A DNA stretch of 28,943 nt, taken from NCBI GenBank assembly GCA_041685075.1, contig JAWLGN010000029.1, positions 1 through 28,943 of the forward strand, written 5' to 3'. The number at the start of each line of letters is the position of its first letter. The stretch's first letter is position 1. A program made the translations under genes and the position numbers. This stretch comes from JAMCRM01 sp041685075 (GTDB lineage: Bacteria > Acidobacteriota > Terriglobia > Bryobacterales > Bryobacteraceae). Of this stretch, positions 19,262 through 27,090 are shown piece by piece. Below the pieces are notes generated by a model. The model was not told the DNA's origin. It saw nothing but the letters and a program-made list of their open reading frames with translations, and did not search any database.

Positions 19262-19276
19262 CCACGTTCCCTGCTC

Positions 19277-19282
19277 ATTATA
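19277..19282 (-). promoter_or_regulatory. perfect TATAAT before the anti-sigma start
   Basis: Read on the minus strand, TATAAT lies 15 bases before the anti-sigma ATG at 19261, inside the sigma/anti-sigma junction. If used it would let the anti-sigma be made independently of the operon. The 17-base-spaced -35 position (GCCGGG) does not match, so it may be chance. Confidence 0.3.
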
Positions 19283-19308
19283 CTGGTGCTCCTCGCCGCC
19301 CGGCGTTC

Positions 19309-19920
19309 TCACCAAAAACGTGTCACGCGCCGCAGGCTCAGCCGCCGCCGTCCGAGTTCGCCGAATCGCGCCTTGGCGCGCGACTTGATCAGCCGGAACT
19401 GCGTCTCCGTGAGGCTCATCTCCCGGCAGATCTTCTCGGCAGGCTGCTCCTGGAGATAGAAACGGATCAGCACCTCGCGGTCCCGCCGCCCAATGGCTTT
19501 CAATACCGCCCAGGCGATCTCCAGTTGCTGCCGCTCGATGGCCGCTTTCTCCGGGTCCTCACCCCCGTCGCGAATGGCCAGCCCATACTCCAAATCGGCA
19601 TGCTGGCGCCGCCTCTGCGCGGCCTCCTCGATGTAGGCCGCCACTTGCCGTCGCATCACCGTGCGCACGTAGCCCATCAGCCGCGCCGGATCGCGCAGGT
19701 CGCCCTTCTGGATGGCCTGCGTCACGATCAGGAACACCTCGTGTACCTTATCGTCTAAATCCTGCGGACCTAGCTGGCGGCAGAGATAAAACCGTACGCC
19801 GCGGGAGAAAACCCGGTATAACTCCTCCACAGCGGAGAGATCGTCCTGCCTGATCCTGGCGACCAGTTCGGACCATTGGTTTTCCTGAACCGGCTGGGTG
19901 CCGGTCGGGGTCTCGTTCAT
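19309..19920 (-). CDS. ECF-type RNA polymerase sigma factor
   Basis: Alternative sigma factor of 203 residues with only regions 2 and 4. Region 2 (about 22-100) includes AVEELYRVFSRGVRFYL, DLDDKVHEVFLIV and the helix MGYVRTVMRRQVAAYIEEA; region 4 (about 135-190) includes AIGRRDREVLIRFYLQEQ and the recognition helix LTETQFRLIKSRAKARFGEL. The DLDDKVHEVF segment matches the usual core-binding D-x-x-Q-x-x-F helix with D and F retained. Its ATG (19920-19918) overlaps the stop of the CHAT gene by an ATGA, and the anti-sigma gene follows, so the three are one translationally coupled unit. Target promoters cannot be deduced. Confidence 0.93.
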   Translation of the reverse strand: MNETPTGTQPVQENQWSELVARIRQDDLSAVEELYRVFSRGVRFYLCRQLGPQDLDDKVHEVFLIVTQAIQKGDLRDPARLMGYVRTVMRRQVAAYIEEAAQRRRQHADLEYGLAIRDGGEDPEKAAIERQQLEIAWAVLKAIGRRDREVLIRFYLQEQPAEKICREMSLTETQFRLIKSRAKARFGELGRRRLSLRRVTRFW

Positions 19921-22355
19921 CGGCTAGCCACCATGAAGTACGCTCCCCAGTAGCGCGGCTCGGCGCGCCATCCGCCCGACCGCAGCATCGCCCCCTGCGC
20001 CCTGGCCAGTGCCCGGGCCGCCCCCTCCTCCGGCGCTTCCCGAAGATAACGGTAGAAACTCTCGAACAGCGTGCCGGAGCCGTCCGGCGTGGGCCAGCGG
20101 GTGGCCGCCACCGCCGTGGCTCCCGATGCCAGCCAGGCCCTGGTGAGCCCCATCAATCCGGAGCCCGGCAACGCCTGCCCGGCGCCCGAACTGCACCCGC
20201 TCAGCACCACCACCCCCGCCTGCGCCCCCCAGGCGGCAATCTCCACCGGGTCCAGGAGTTCGCTTCCCCGCCCCGGCGCGAGCGAAAGGGCGATCAGCCC
20301 ATGGCGCGTCCGCTGCGCCGATTCGAGCACGTGGGCGGCCAGGTGCACCACCGCGGGCCGCGCCGCGAGCGCCGCCCGCAAATTCGCCTTCGAGGCTCTT
20401 GCCCCGGTCAGCAAAACGGCCTCCGGGCGCTCCCAGGCGGCGGCGCAGAGCGCGATCTCCCGCCCGCTGCCCACCAGCCGCGGAAGCTGCACCCCCGGCT
20501 GCGTGGCCATCAGCAGCCCGGGAGATGTGCCGCTCTCCTTCCGCCGCGCCTGCCAGCGCTCGTCGGCGGTGTTGTAGAGCGGATCGCCCAGCCCCACGAA
20601 ATGGCCCGCCAGCCGCGCTTCCCAACCCGGCTTCCCGCCGCGCGCCACCAACTCGGCCGCTGGCACCACCGCCACGGCATGCCGCTCCACCAGATACTGC
20701 CCCCCGCGCCGCAGCACCGCCACCGGCAACTGGAACAGTTCTTCATCGAGCGAGAGCAGCCAGCGCGGCTTGCCGGTGAAGCGCTCCGCCACGGCCCCGA
20801 ACAGCACGCGGTAGAGTTCCGTGCCGCGCGCGGCGGCCACTTCCCGCCCTTCCCGCACCGCCTCGGCGAACTCCGTGACCGCAGCCGCCAGCCTTGCCCG
20901 GCCGGGCAGCCTGTAAAGCGCATACCCGCCGCGATCTCCCGCCCAGAGATAGGACTCCGGCTCGTCCAACTGGAAAGTGAACCAGGCGGCATCGGGGGCC
21001 AGCGCGCGCCGGAGCCTCTGGGCGAGGTCCCGTTCCACCGGCGGCGGCGCCGCTCCGCCGCGGTTCTCGATGGCCACCAGCGCCGTGCGCAGGCGCTCCG
21101 CTTCGTCCTGCGCCGCGCCGTCGCGCGGCTGCCCCAGGAGCGCCGCCTCCACGGTTTCGAGCCGCGCCAGCGTCTCCCAGTACTCGGGCGGCAGCGCTGC
21201 GCGCCGCTCCGGAGCACCGGTCACCAGCGCCCGCAAGCTGCGCGCGCGATTCTCCTCCACCGCTTCGAAGCCCTCGCGCAGCCACTCCGGGTCGCCGCTG
21301 CGGAAGTAGAGCGTGGCGGCCGCGCGCGCCAGCGCCGCATACGCCGTCGCTACCATCTGCTCGCTGCTCAGAAGCGTGGCGTCGGCCGGCGATACCCCCG
21401 CGCGCCAGGTCCGGGCCAGCCGCACCCCGGCGCGCAGATCCTCGACGGCCCCCTGGTAGTTGCCGCGCGCCATCCGCACCAGGCCGCGGGTGCGATAGAC
21501 ATCCCAGTCCGGCATCAGGCCCTGCGGCGCCTCGGGAGGCTCCAGGGCCCGGTCGAGCAGCGCCTCTGCCGACCGCAGATCGCCCTGCTCCATTCGCAGC
21601 CGCCCCAGGTTGCGGTAGGAGGTCTCGATACCCCGCAGCCGGTGCAGCTTGCGCAATCGCCAGGCTTCGAGCAGAGGCCCTTCGGCGCGCTCCAGCTCCC
21701 CGCGCTTCAGACGCTCCTCCCCCACCCGGTCCCAACCCAGCGCGCAGGTCTCCAGGTCGCCCGCCGCATCGGCGGCTTCAATGCCCTCGGCGAACAAGGC
21801 TTCCGCTTCTCCGGAAAAACCCTGGCGGGCACGCAGCGAGGCCGTTTGGATCAACACTTTGGGAAGATGCAGCCTGCGGTCCTGCCCCGCAAGCCGCGCC
21901 GCCGCCCGCCGTGCATACTCCACCGCCGCGCCCAACTCCCCCATCTGCTCGTAAACCGAGGCGGTGTTGGCGTCCATGGCGCCTGCGGCGCTCCTGTCCC
22001 CGGCGGCTTCGGCCAGTAGCCGCGCCGCCCGAAAGGCTTCGAGTGCTTCTCTGTACTGCCGCAAAGCTACCCGGCAGGCGCCCACATTGCCGAGAAAGCG
22101 CGCCGCAAGACGGTCTTCTCCAGCCGCTCTCGCGGCCTCATATCCTTTTTGGAATTCTCGGGATGCTTCCAGGTAGCGCCCTGAGCCGAAAATTCGGCCT
22201 GCGCTTTGAAGGCGGGAATGAAGCGGACCTGCGCCGGAAGTGCCGTCGCACGCCGCCGGCCGGGGCGTCTCCCCGGCTTGCCGACCGGTTGTTTGCAATC
22301 TGCCGGCGAGCGGTAATAGTAAGAATAAACAGACCAGCAGAGTGGTCCTTATCAA
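19917..22355 (-). CDS. exported TPR-CHAT protein (caspase-like)
   Basis: Protein of 812 residues. A hydrophobic N-terminal signal (IRTTLLVCLFLLLPLAG) is followed by tetratricopeptide-like helical pairs (about 45-370; GRYLEASREFQKGYEAARAAGE, RQYREALEAFRAARLLAEAAGD, GDLRSAEALLDRALE). A CHAT domain fills about 520-812. The caspase-like dyad is visible as H675 (VVHLAAHVLES, with H671 two turns before) and C721 (VVLSGCSSGAG), and the domain ends ALARAQ..YWGAYFMV as usual. The sigma gene overlaps its stop. The start codon is TTG 22355 with no clear Shine-Dalgarno, so it is uncertain; no ATG or GTG exists nearby in frame. The signal suggests export to the periplasm, but a membrane-tethered form is also possible. 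Peptidase activity is inferred from the dyad. Confidence 0.88.
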   Translation of the reverse strand: MIRTTLLVCLFLLLPLAGRLQTTGRQAGETPRPAACDGTSGAGPLHSRLQSAGRIFGSGRYLEASREFQKGYEAARAAGEDRLAARFLGNVGACRVALRQYREALEAFRAARLLAEAAGDRSAAGAMDANTASVYEQMGELGAAVEYARRAAARLAGQDRRLHLPKVLIQTASLRARQGFSGEAEALFAEGIEAADAAGDLETCALGWDRVGEERLKRGELERAEGPLLEAWRLRKLHRLRGIETSYRNLGRLRMEQGDLRSAEALLDRALEPPEAPQGLMPDWDVYRTRGLVRMARGNYQGAVEDLRAGVRLARTWRAGVSPADATLLSSEQMVATAYAALARAAATLYFRSGDPEWLREGFEAVEENRARSLRALVTGAPERRAALPPEYWETLARLETVEAALLGQPRDGAAQDEAERLRTALVAIENRGGAAPPPVERDLAQRLRRALAPDAAWFTFQLDEPESYLWAGDRGGYALYRLPGRARLAAAVTEFAEAVREGREVAAARGTELYRVLFGAVAERFTGKPRWLLSLDEELFQLPVAVLRRGGQYLVERHAVAVVPAAELVARGGKPGWEARLAGHFVGLGDPLYNTADERWQARRKESGTSPGLLMATQPGVQLPRLVGSGREIALCAAAWERPEAVLLTGARASKANLRAALAARPAVVHLAAHVLESAQRTRHGLIALSLAPGRGSELLDPVEIAAWGAQAGVVVLSGCSSGAGQALPGSGLMGLTRAWLASGATAVAATRWPTPDGSGTLFESFYRYLREAPEEGAARALARAQGAMLRSGGWRAEPRYWGAYFMVASR

Positions 22356-22397
22356 AATGCGTACCAGCCGCGCTCAGAAATTTCCAAAATCCTGGGG

Positions 22398-22435
22398 TTC
22401 TTTGGGGGTATTCTGCCCTGGATACCCCCAAAGAA
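22398..22435. repeat. perfect 14-bp inverted repeat upstream of the CHAT gene
   Basis: Arms TTCTTTGGGGGTAT (22398-22411) and ATACCCCCAAAGAA (22422-22435) are perfect complements with a 10-base loop (TCTGCCCTGG). It lies 43 bases upstream of the CHAT start codon and immediately downstream of a -10-like TATGAT. No U-tract follows on either strand, so an operator or a 5' leader hairpin is more likely than a terminator. Confidence 0.75.
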
Positions 22436-22448
22436 TCATACCCAGTTT

Positions 22449-22464
22449 TGTTCTCAATTGAACA
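22449..22464. repeat. operator-like palindrome TGTTC-N6-GAACA
   Basis: Arms TGTTC and GAACA with a 6-base TCAATT spacer lie about where a -35 element of the CHAT promoter would be. The spacing differs from LexA boxes of the TGTTC-N4-GAACA kind, so I do not name the regulator. Confidence 0.4.
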
Positions 22465-22512
22465 CTAATTTACTTGTATTGACTCATTACGCGCCTGTGG
22501 CCGGCGCCGAAA

Positions 22513-22528
22513 TGTACTGTTTAGTACA
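22513..22528. repeat. operator-like palindrome TGTACT-N4-AGTACA
   Basis: A perfect six-base dyad around GTTT, about 170 bases upstream of the CHAT start. It may bind a dimeric regulator; the identity is unknown. Confidence 0.4.
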
Positions 22529-22731
22529 ATACTACTACACTACAGCCACAAACCGTCGAGAATGATGATGATCGGCTCGGTCGGCATGTTGTTTTTTGGC
22601 GGCTTGCGATGCTGCCACCGCCAACTCGAAGCTACAACGTGCCGTACCGGAACCGTCCCGCTGAATGGCTTAAGTTATTGAGTTACCAGGGAAAGATTTT
22701 TGCGTGCGCTTGTGAACACGCCTCCGGCCGC

Positions 22732-23808
22732 TCAGGTTTTGAGCACCCGGCGCTCCTCGGCCGCCTGCCGCGCCGCGAGCACAATTTCATTCACCCGATA
22801 TATATCCTCAAGCGATAATCCGGCTGGTTTTTCATAGTAGACCGATTCGAGGAAGTCCAGGAACAGGGATCGCGCGGGAGGCAACTCCGTGATGGTGTAG
22901 GGCTTTTCCTTACCCGTGATTAGGGTTAATCCCGTGGAAGCCTGGTGTTCTAATACGCCCTCGGTTCCGGCCAGCCGGAGGCGATCGTCCCCGTGGGTGG
23001 GGGCCGTGCCGGGACGCAAATAATCCATCCGCAGCGCCGCGGTGCCGCCGTTATCCAGCCGGAAAATCGTGGAGGTGGTATTTTCCATATCGCCCATTTC
23101 GGGATAGCCCACGCGGGCTTGAAATGCCGCCGTTTCCACCAATTCACGCCCGCTGGTCCAGCGAATCAAATCCACCATGTGGACCCCGATGTAGGGAATG
23201 GTTCCGCCGAATTCTTCGCGGCGCCGCATCCATTCCGGCCGCCCTCCCAGTTTGTAGGACTTCTGCGCGCCGATCTGCGCCACTTCCCCGATCTTGCCGG
23301 CCTCGACGGCTTGCTTCATGGCGATATAGACGGGAGAGAAACGCATGGGCAGCAGCATGGTCAGCCGCACCCCCGCCGCGGCCACGGCTTTCTTGATGCG
23401 CGCCAGGTCCTCCCGCTCGATGGCCAAAGGTTTTTCGGCCACGATGTGCACTTTGCGTTTGGCGCAGGCCAGCAGGATGGCGGGGCGCTCGCCGTTGGTG
23501 CCGCAGGTGGCCACCATGTCGAGCTCCTGTTCGCGTTCGAGAAGCTGCCGCCAGTCCTGGTAGCGCCGCATGGAGGCGCCGAAGGGGGCCCGGGCCAGCC
23601 GCGCGACGGCGCGTTCGTTCGGGTCGCTGGCGGCCACCAGTTGAACATCCGGGAGCCGGGGCAGGTGGCGGAGAATCTCTCCCGTATGGCCCGCCAAACC
23701 GATCATGGCCAGCCGGATGGGGCGCGGCAGGCGCAAGGCCGGGCCGGCGCCCTGCGGAGCCAGGGCGGCGCCGGCGACCAGGGAGCGCCGCGAGATGAGC
23801 GTGTCCAT
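22732..23808 (-). CDS. TAT-exported Gfo/Idh/MocA-family oxidoreductase
   Basis: NAD(P)-dependent sugar or glycoside oxidoreductase of 358 residues, expected in the periplasm with bound cofactor. The twin-arginine signal SRRSLVAGAALA follows Met. The Rossmann domain starts IRLAMIGLAGHTGEIL (a GxxGxxG form), with EKPLAIE carrying the usual catalytic lysine, and the C-terminal substrate domain has GTIPYIGVHMVDLIRW. I use ATG 23808 (MDTLISRRSL); the frame extends 29 codons upstream, but those overlap the transporter promoter region and have no signal-like character. It diverges from the DASS transporter gene over 61 bases. The substrate is not identifiable. Confidence 0.9.
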   Translation of the reverse strand: MDTLISRRSLVAGAALAPQGAGPALRLPRPIRLAMIGLAGHTGEILRHLPRLPDVQLVAASDPNERAVARLARAPFGASMRRYQDWRQLLEREQELDMVATCGTNGERPAILLACAKRKVHIVAEKPLAIEREDLARIKKAVAAAGVRLTMLLPMRFSPVYIAMKQAVEAGKIGEVAQIGAQKSYKLGGRPEWMRRREEFGGTIPYIGVHMVDLIRWTSGRELVETAAFQARVGYPEMGDMENTTSTIFRLDNGGTAALRMDYLRPGTAPTHGDDRLRLAGTEGVLEHQASTGLTLITGKEKPYTITELPPARSLFLDFLESVYYEKPAGLSLEDIYRVNEIVLAARQAAEERRVLKT

Positions 23809-23869
23809 GCCGACTACGCTATCATGTCTGGGGGCCAGCCAGACGGCCTCTTTTGGCGGATCCGCACCG
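23809..23869. promoter_or_regulatory. divergent promoter region, oxidoreductase / DASS transporter
   Basis: The 61-bp gap contains CTATCATG: TATCAT (23820-23825) could be the -10 of the transporter, and its complement CATGAT could serve the oxidoreductase. The shared bases suggest mutually exclusive or co-regulated transcription. No -35 or operator is convincing. Confidence 0.25.
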
Positions 23870-25300
23870 ATGAAACAACGGAACGATTCGATCATGCGGG
23901 GCCGGCTGGCGAGGTTCGCGGCCCTGCTGTTGGTCTACACCGCGGTGGTGTGGCTGCTCCCACGCCCGGAGAGCGTCAGCCCGGAAGGCTGGCGCCTGCT
24001 GGGTATCTTCGCCGCCACCATCGCAGGCCTCATCCTGCAGCCCATCTCCGGCGGCGCGCTGGTCCTGGCCGCCATTATCGCGGCCATCATTCTGGGCGGC
24101 ATGACTCCCGTCGAGGCCCTGGCCGGCTTCGCCGATACCACCGTGTGGCTGGTCATCGCCGCCTTTATCATCTCCGACGCTCTCATCAAGACCGGCCTGG
24201 CGCGCCGCATCGCGCTGCTGTTCGTGCGCGCGGTGGGGCGCAGTTCCCTGGGGGTTTGTTACGCCCTGGCCTCCACGGACCTGGTACTGGCCAGCATCAT
24301 CCCTTCCAACGCCGCCCGCTCCGGCGGTGTCGTGCTGCCCATCGCCCGCAGCATCGCGGAGCTGTACAACTCGCGGCCCGGCCCCACCGCGGCCCTGATG
24401 GGGACCTTCCTCATGACGGGCGTCTACCAGAGCATCTGCGTCACTTCGGCCATGTTCTTCACCGGGCAGGCCAGCAATCCTTTGGCGGCCCAGATGGCGG
24501 GGGAGGCCTTTTCCTTCCAGGTCACGCCCCTGAGCTGGTTCGCCGCGGCCGTGGTTCCGGGGCTGTGTTCGCTGGCGCTGGTGCCGCTCATCGCACAGCG
24601 CCTGGCGCCGCCGGGTATCCGCCACACCCCGGAGGCCCGCGAGTTCGCCGCCTCCGAGCTGAAGAAGATGGGCCCCACCTCCCGCGCCGAGCGCATCGTG
24701 CTGGGCATCTTTCTGGGAGTCTGCGGCGCCTGGATGACCACCCCCCTGCACGGCATCGATATCACCACCACCGCCATGCTGGGCGCCGTGGCCCTGTTCT
24801 TCACCGGCGTGCTGAACTGGGAGGACGCCACCGGCAACCGCGCCGCCTGGGACATCTTCATCTGGTACGGCGGCCTCCTGCGGCTGGGCAAGGCGCTGGC
24901 CGAGGAGGGCATCACCTCGGCCTTTGCCGGCGGCGTGGGCGGCGTACTGGGCGGATTCGGCTGGCCCGTGCTGCTGGGTGTCGCGCTGCTCATCTACTTC
25001 TACGCCCACTACGGATTCGCCAGCATTACAGCTCACATGCTGTCGATGTTCGTGCCCTTCGGCACCGTGCTGCTGGCCCAGGGGGCGCCGCTGGGCCTGG
25101 TTTTCTTCTCCTTCGCCTGTTTCACCAATCTCTCCGCGGGTCTCACCAACTACGGCACCACCCCCTCGCCCATGTTCTTTGCGGCCCGCTACGCATCTTT
25201 CGGACAATGGTGGAAGATCGGTTTCGCCGCCTCGGTCGTCAACCTGGCCATCTGGTTCACGATCGGCTTCGGCTGGTGGAAGCTCATCGGGATCTGGTAA
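23870..25300 (+). CDS. DASS-family (SLC13-type) anion transporter
   Basis: Inner-membrane carrier of 476 residues, with about a dozen hydrophobic segments, resembling the CitT/YbhI/2-oxoglutarate-malate translocator branch of the divalent anion:Na+ symporter family. Substrate-site motifs are visible in both halves: IPSNAARSGGVVLPIA (about 144), GQASNPLA (about 199) and LTNYGTTPSPMFF (about 424). Probable substrates are di- or tricarboxylates; exchange or sodium coupling cannot be told apart. ATG 23870 is used; a second ATG at 23894 would also leave a complete first helix. The stop TAA touches the ATG of the HAD gene (TAAATG). Confidence 0.93.
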   Translation: MKQRNDSIMRGRLARFAALLLVYTAVVWLLPRPESVSPEGWRLLGIFAATIAGLILQPISGGALVLAAIIAAIILGGMTPVEALAGFADTTVWLVIAAFIISDALIKTGLARRIALLFVRAVGRSSLGVCYALASTDLVLASIIPSNAARSGGVVLPIARSIAELYNSRPGPTAALMGTFLMTGVYQSICVTSAMFFTGQASNPLAAQMAGEAFSFQVTPLSWFAAAVVPGLCSLALVPLIAQRLAPPGIRHTPEAREFAASELKKMGPTSRAERIVLGIFLGVCGAWMTTPLHGIDITTTAMLGAVALFFTGVLNWEDATGNRAAWDIFIWYGGLLRLGKALAEEGITSAFAGGVGGVLGGFGWPVLLGVALLIYFYAHYGFASITAHMLSMFVPFGTVLLAQGAPLGLVFFSFACFTNLSAGLTNYGTTPSPMFFAARYASFGQWWKIGFAASVVNLAIWFTIGFGWWKLIGIW

Positions 25301-25909
25301 ATGATTAAGACCGTTATCTTCGACCTCGGCAAGACGCTGGTTCCCTTCGATTTTGAGCGTAGCTACCGGTCGCTGGAGGAAACCTGCGGCCGGCGCGCGG
25401 AAGAGATCGCCGGCCGCCTGTGGGCCACCGACCTGGTGACGCGCTTCGAAACCGGCCTGGTGGAGCCGGAGGAGTTCGTGCGGAGCTGCGCGGCCTGCCT
25501 GGATGTGGAACTCGACTACGCGCGGTTCTGCGAGATCTGGAGCCGCATCTTCTTCATCGACGATCCGCTGATCCCGGAAACCCTGCTCGAATCCCTCCGC
25601 CGCCGCTACCGGCTGCTGCTGCTATCCAACACCAACGCCATCCACTTCGACATGCTGCGCGAGAGCTTCCCGCCGCTGCGGCACTTCGACAGCTACGTGC
25701 TCTCTTACGAAGTGAAGGCCATGAAACCCGCGCCGGAGATCTACCGGGAAGCCGTGGCGCGCGCCGGCTGCCGCCCCGAGGAGTGCTTCTACGCCGACGA
25801 CATCCCGGCCTACGTGGAAGGCGCGCGGCGGCTGGGCATTCGCGCCGTCCAGTTCCGCTCTCTCCAGCAGTTGGAGACGGACATGCGCGCGCACGGCATC
25901 GAGTGGTAG
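25301..25909 (+). CDS. HAD-superfamily hydrolase (YihX-like)
   Basis: Cytoplasmic phosphatase-like protein of 202 residues. Motif I is FDLGKTLVPFD, with the nucleophile Asp and a Gly in place of the second Asp, as in YihX-type sugar-phosphatases. Motif II is LLLSNTN, motif III is KAMKPAPEIY and motif IV is CFYADDI. The helical cap is the short C1 type (residues 16-85). It abuts the transporter gene and is very probably translated from the same mRNA. The substrate is unknown; a sugar phosphate or a phosphoester of the transported compound would be reasonable. Confidence 0.9.
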   Translation: MIKTVIFDLGKTLVPFDFERSYRSLEETCGRRAEEIAGRLWATDLVTRFETGLVEPEEFVRSCAACLDVELDYARFCEIWSRIFFIDDPLIPETLLESLRRRYRLLLLSNTNAIHFDMLRESFPPLRHFDSYVLSYEVKAMKPAPEIYREAVARAGCRPEECFYADDIPAYVEGARRLGIRAVQFRSLQQLETDMRAHGIEW

Positions 25910-25959
25910 CGGCGCGCGCCCAACCGCACAGTGCGGGACAAACCGGATTACCATATTCC

Positions 25960-25965
25960 AGGAGG
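25960..25965 (+). promoter_or_regulatory. consensus Shine-Dalgarno of the second oxidoreductase
   Basis: AGGAGG five bases before ATG 25971 is the strongest ribosome binding site in the window, in contrast to the many genes without one. It fixes the start and suggests high expression. Confidence 0.8.
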
Positions 25966-25970
25966 TTCCG

Positions 25971-27080
25971 ATGGACTCTTACACCCGCCGTAGTTTCTTG
26001 AAGGTGCCGGCGGCCGCGGCCCTGCCGGCCATGCTGCCGGCCGAGGCTGCCGGAGAGCCCCTGCGCGTCGCTTTCGTGGGGGTGGGGAACCGGGGTTCCC
26101 ACCTGCTCCGCAACATGCTCAAAGTGCCGGGCGTACAGGTGGTAGCCGTCTGCGACATCCTGAAAGAACGCGCCCAAAAGGCCGCCGAGACCGTAGCCGC
26201 CGCGGGCGGTTCCGCCACCACCTGGACCGACTTCCGCAAGATGCTCGACGAGAACCGGGAGATCGACGCCGTCGTGCAGGCCACCCCCGACGTGACCCAC
26301 AAGGACATCGACATCGCCATCCTGGAGATGGGCCGGCACCTCTACGCGGAAAAGCCCCTGGCCCTCACCGCCGCCGACTGCAAGGCCATCGCCAACGAAG
26401 CCGCGCGCTCGAAGAAGATCTTCCAGGTGGGTTTCCAGTTGCGCCACGATCCCGCACGCCTTGCGGCGGAGAAGTTCATCCACTCCGGCGGCATCGGCCG
26501 CGTGCTGATGTGCCACGGGATGCGCCACGGCGGCGACCTGCCGCGCAACATCCCCTGGTACTTCGACCGCGAAAAATGCGGCGACATCATCGTGGACCAG
26601 GGCATCCACATCCTGGACCTCTTCCGCTGGGCCATCGGCGGTCACCCGCTGCGCGCCTACGGCGCCGGCGGCATCAACCTGTTCAAGAACCAGCCGCCCG
26701 GCCGCACCTCCATGGACGGCTACAGCGTGATCTACGAATACGCCAACGGCGTCTTCATCAACTTCAGCCACCACTACTACGATCCCCCCGGCTTTACGGG
26801 CATCCAGGAGCGGGTCTTCGGCAGCGAAGGCTCCATCGACCTTCCGAAAGCCGCGTGGCAGCCCCGGGAGAAGCGCGGCGCCGTGCAGCTCGACGTGCCG
26901 AACCGCGGCCAGGACTCCACCTACATGGCGCTGGCCGCTTTCGTCGAGAGCGTCCGGACCGGCGCCCAGCCGGTGAACAACGCGCAGTCCGCCTATGAAT
27001 CCACCCTGCAGGCCATCATGGGCACGCGCGCGATCTACGAAAAGCGCATCGTTACCTGGGAGGAGATGCTCGCCGGTTGA
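25971..27080 (+). CDS. TAT-exported Gfo/Idh/MocA-family oxidoreductase
   Basis: Periplasmic NAD(P)-dependent oxidoreductase of 369 residues. The start MDSYTRRSFLKVPAAAALPA is a textbook twin-arginine signal. The Rossmann fold has VAFVGVGNRGSHLL, AEKPLALT contains the catalytic lysine, and DQGIHILDLFRWAIGG supplies the active-site His. The substrate domain follows (FINFSHHYYDPPGF). It is a paralogue of the minus-strand enzyme at 22732-23808, though the two are clearly divergent. The DUF1080 gene follows 10 bases later. Such pairs are suggested to oxidise glycosides at C3 and then cleave them; the pairing is inferred here. Confidence 0.93.
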   Translation: MDSYTRRSFLKVPAAAALPAMLPAEAAGEPLRVAFVGVGNRGSHLLRNMLKVPGVQVVAVCDILKERAQKAAETVAAAGGSATTWTDFRKMLDENREIDAVVQATPDVTHKDIDIAILEMGRHLYAEKPLALTAADCKAIANEAARSKKIFQVGFQLRHDPARLAAEKFIHSGGIGRVLMCHGMRHGGDLPRNIPWYFDREKCGDIIVDQGIHILDLFRWAIGGHPLRAYGAGGINLFKNQPPGRTSMDGYSVIYEYANGVFINFSHHYYDPPGFTGIQERVFGSEGSIDLPKAAWQPREKRGAVQLDVPNRGQDSTYMALAAFVESVRTGAQPVNNAQSAYESTLQAIMGTRAIYEKRIVTWEEMLAG

Positions 27081-27090
27081 GCGAACGATT

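Larger units (their letters stand above)
22356..22731. promoter_or_regulatory. 376-bp AT-rich control region upstream of the CHAT-sigma operon
   Basis: No gene is supported. The stretch is more AT-rich than the genome and holds three dyads listed separately (22398-22435, 22449-22464, 22513-22528). On the minus strand TATGAT (22440 to 22435) could be the -10 for the CHAT gene, placing transcription start inside the first dyad and giving a leader of about 70 bases; the -35 is poor for sigma-70. The 200 bases nearest the Gfo/Idh stop (22530-22731) show no clear terminator. Confidence 0.5.

Noticed and set aside
22449..22530. A LexA-type SOS box in the CHAT upstream region
   Set aside because: TGTTC-N6-GAACA has the wrong spacer for the N4 type, and TTAGTACAATACTA has the wrong spacing for a TTAG-N6-TACTA site, so I cannot assign it to LexA.
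22993..25308. A 771-codon plus-strand frame over the oxidoreductase and the DASS gene
   Set aside because: It crosses two genes, reads as low-complexity Arg/Gly/His sequence in the wrong frame of the transporter, and shows no family motifs.
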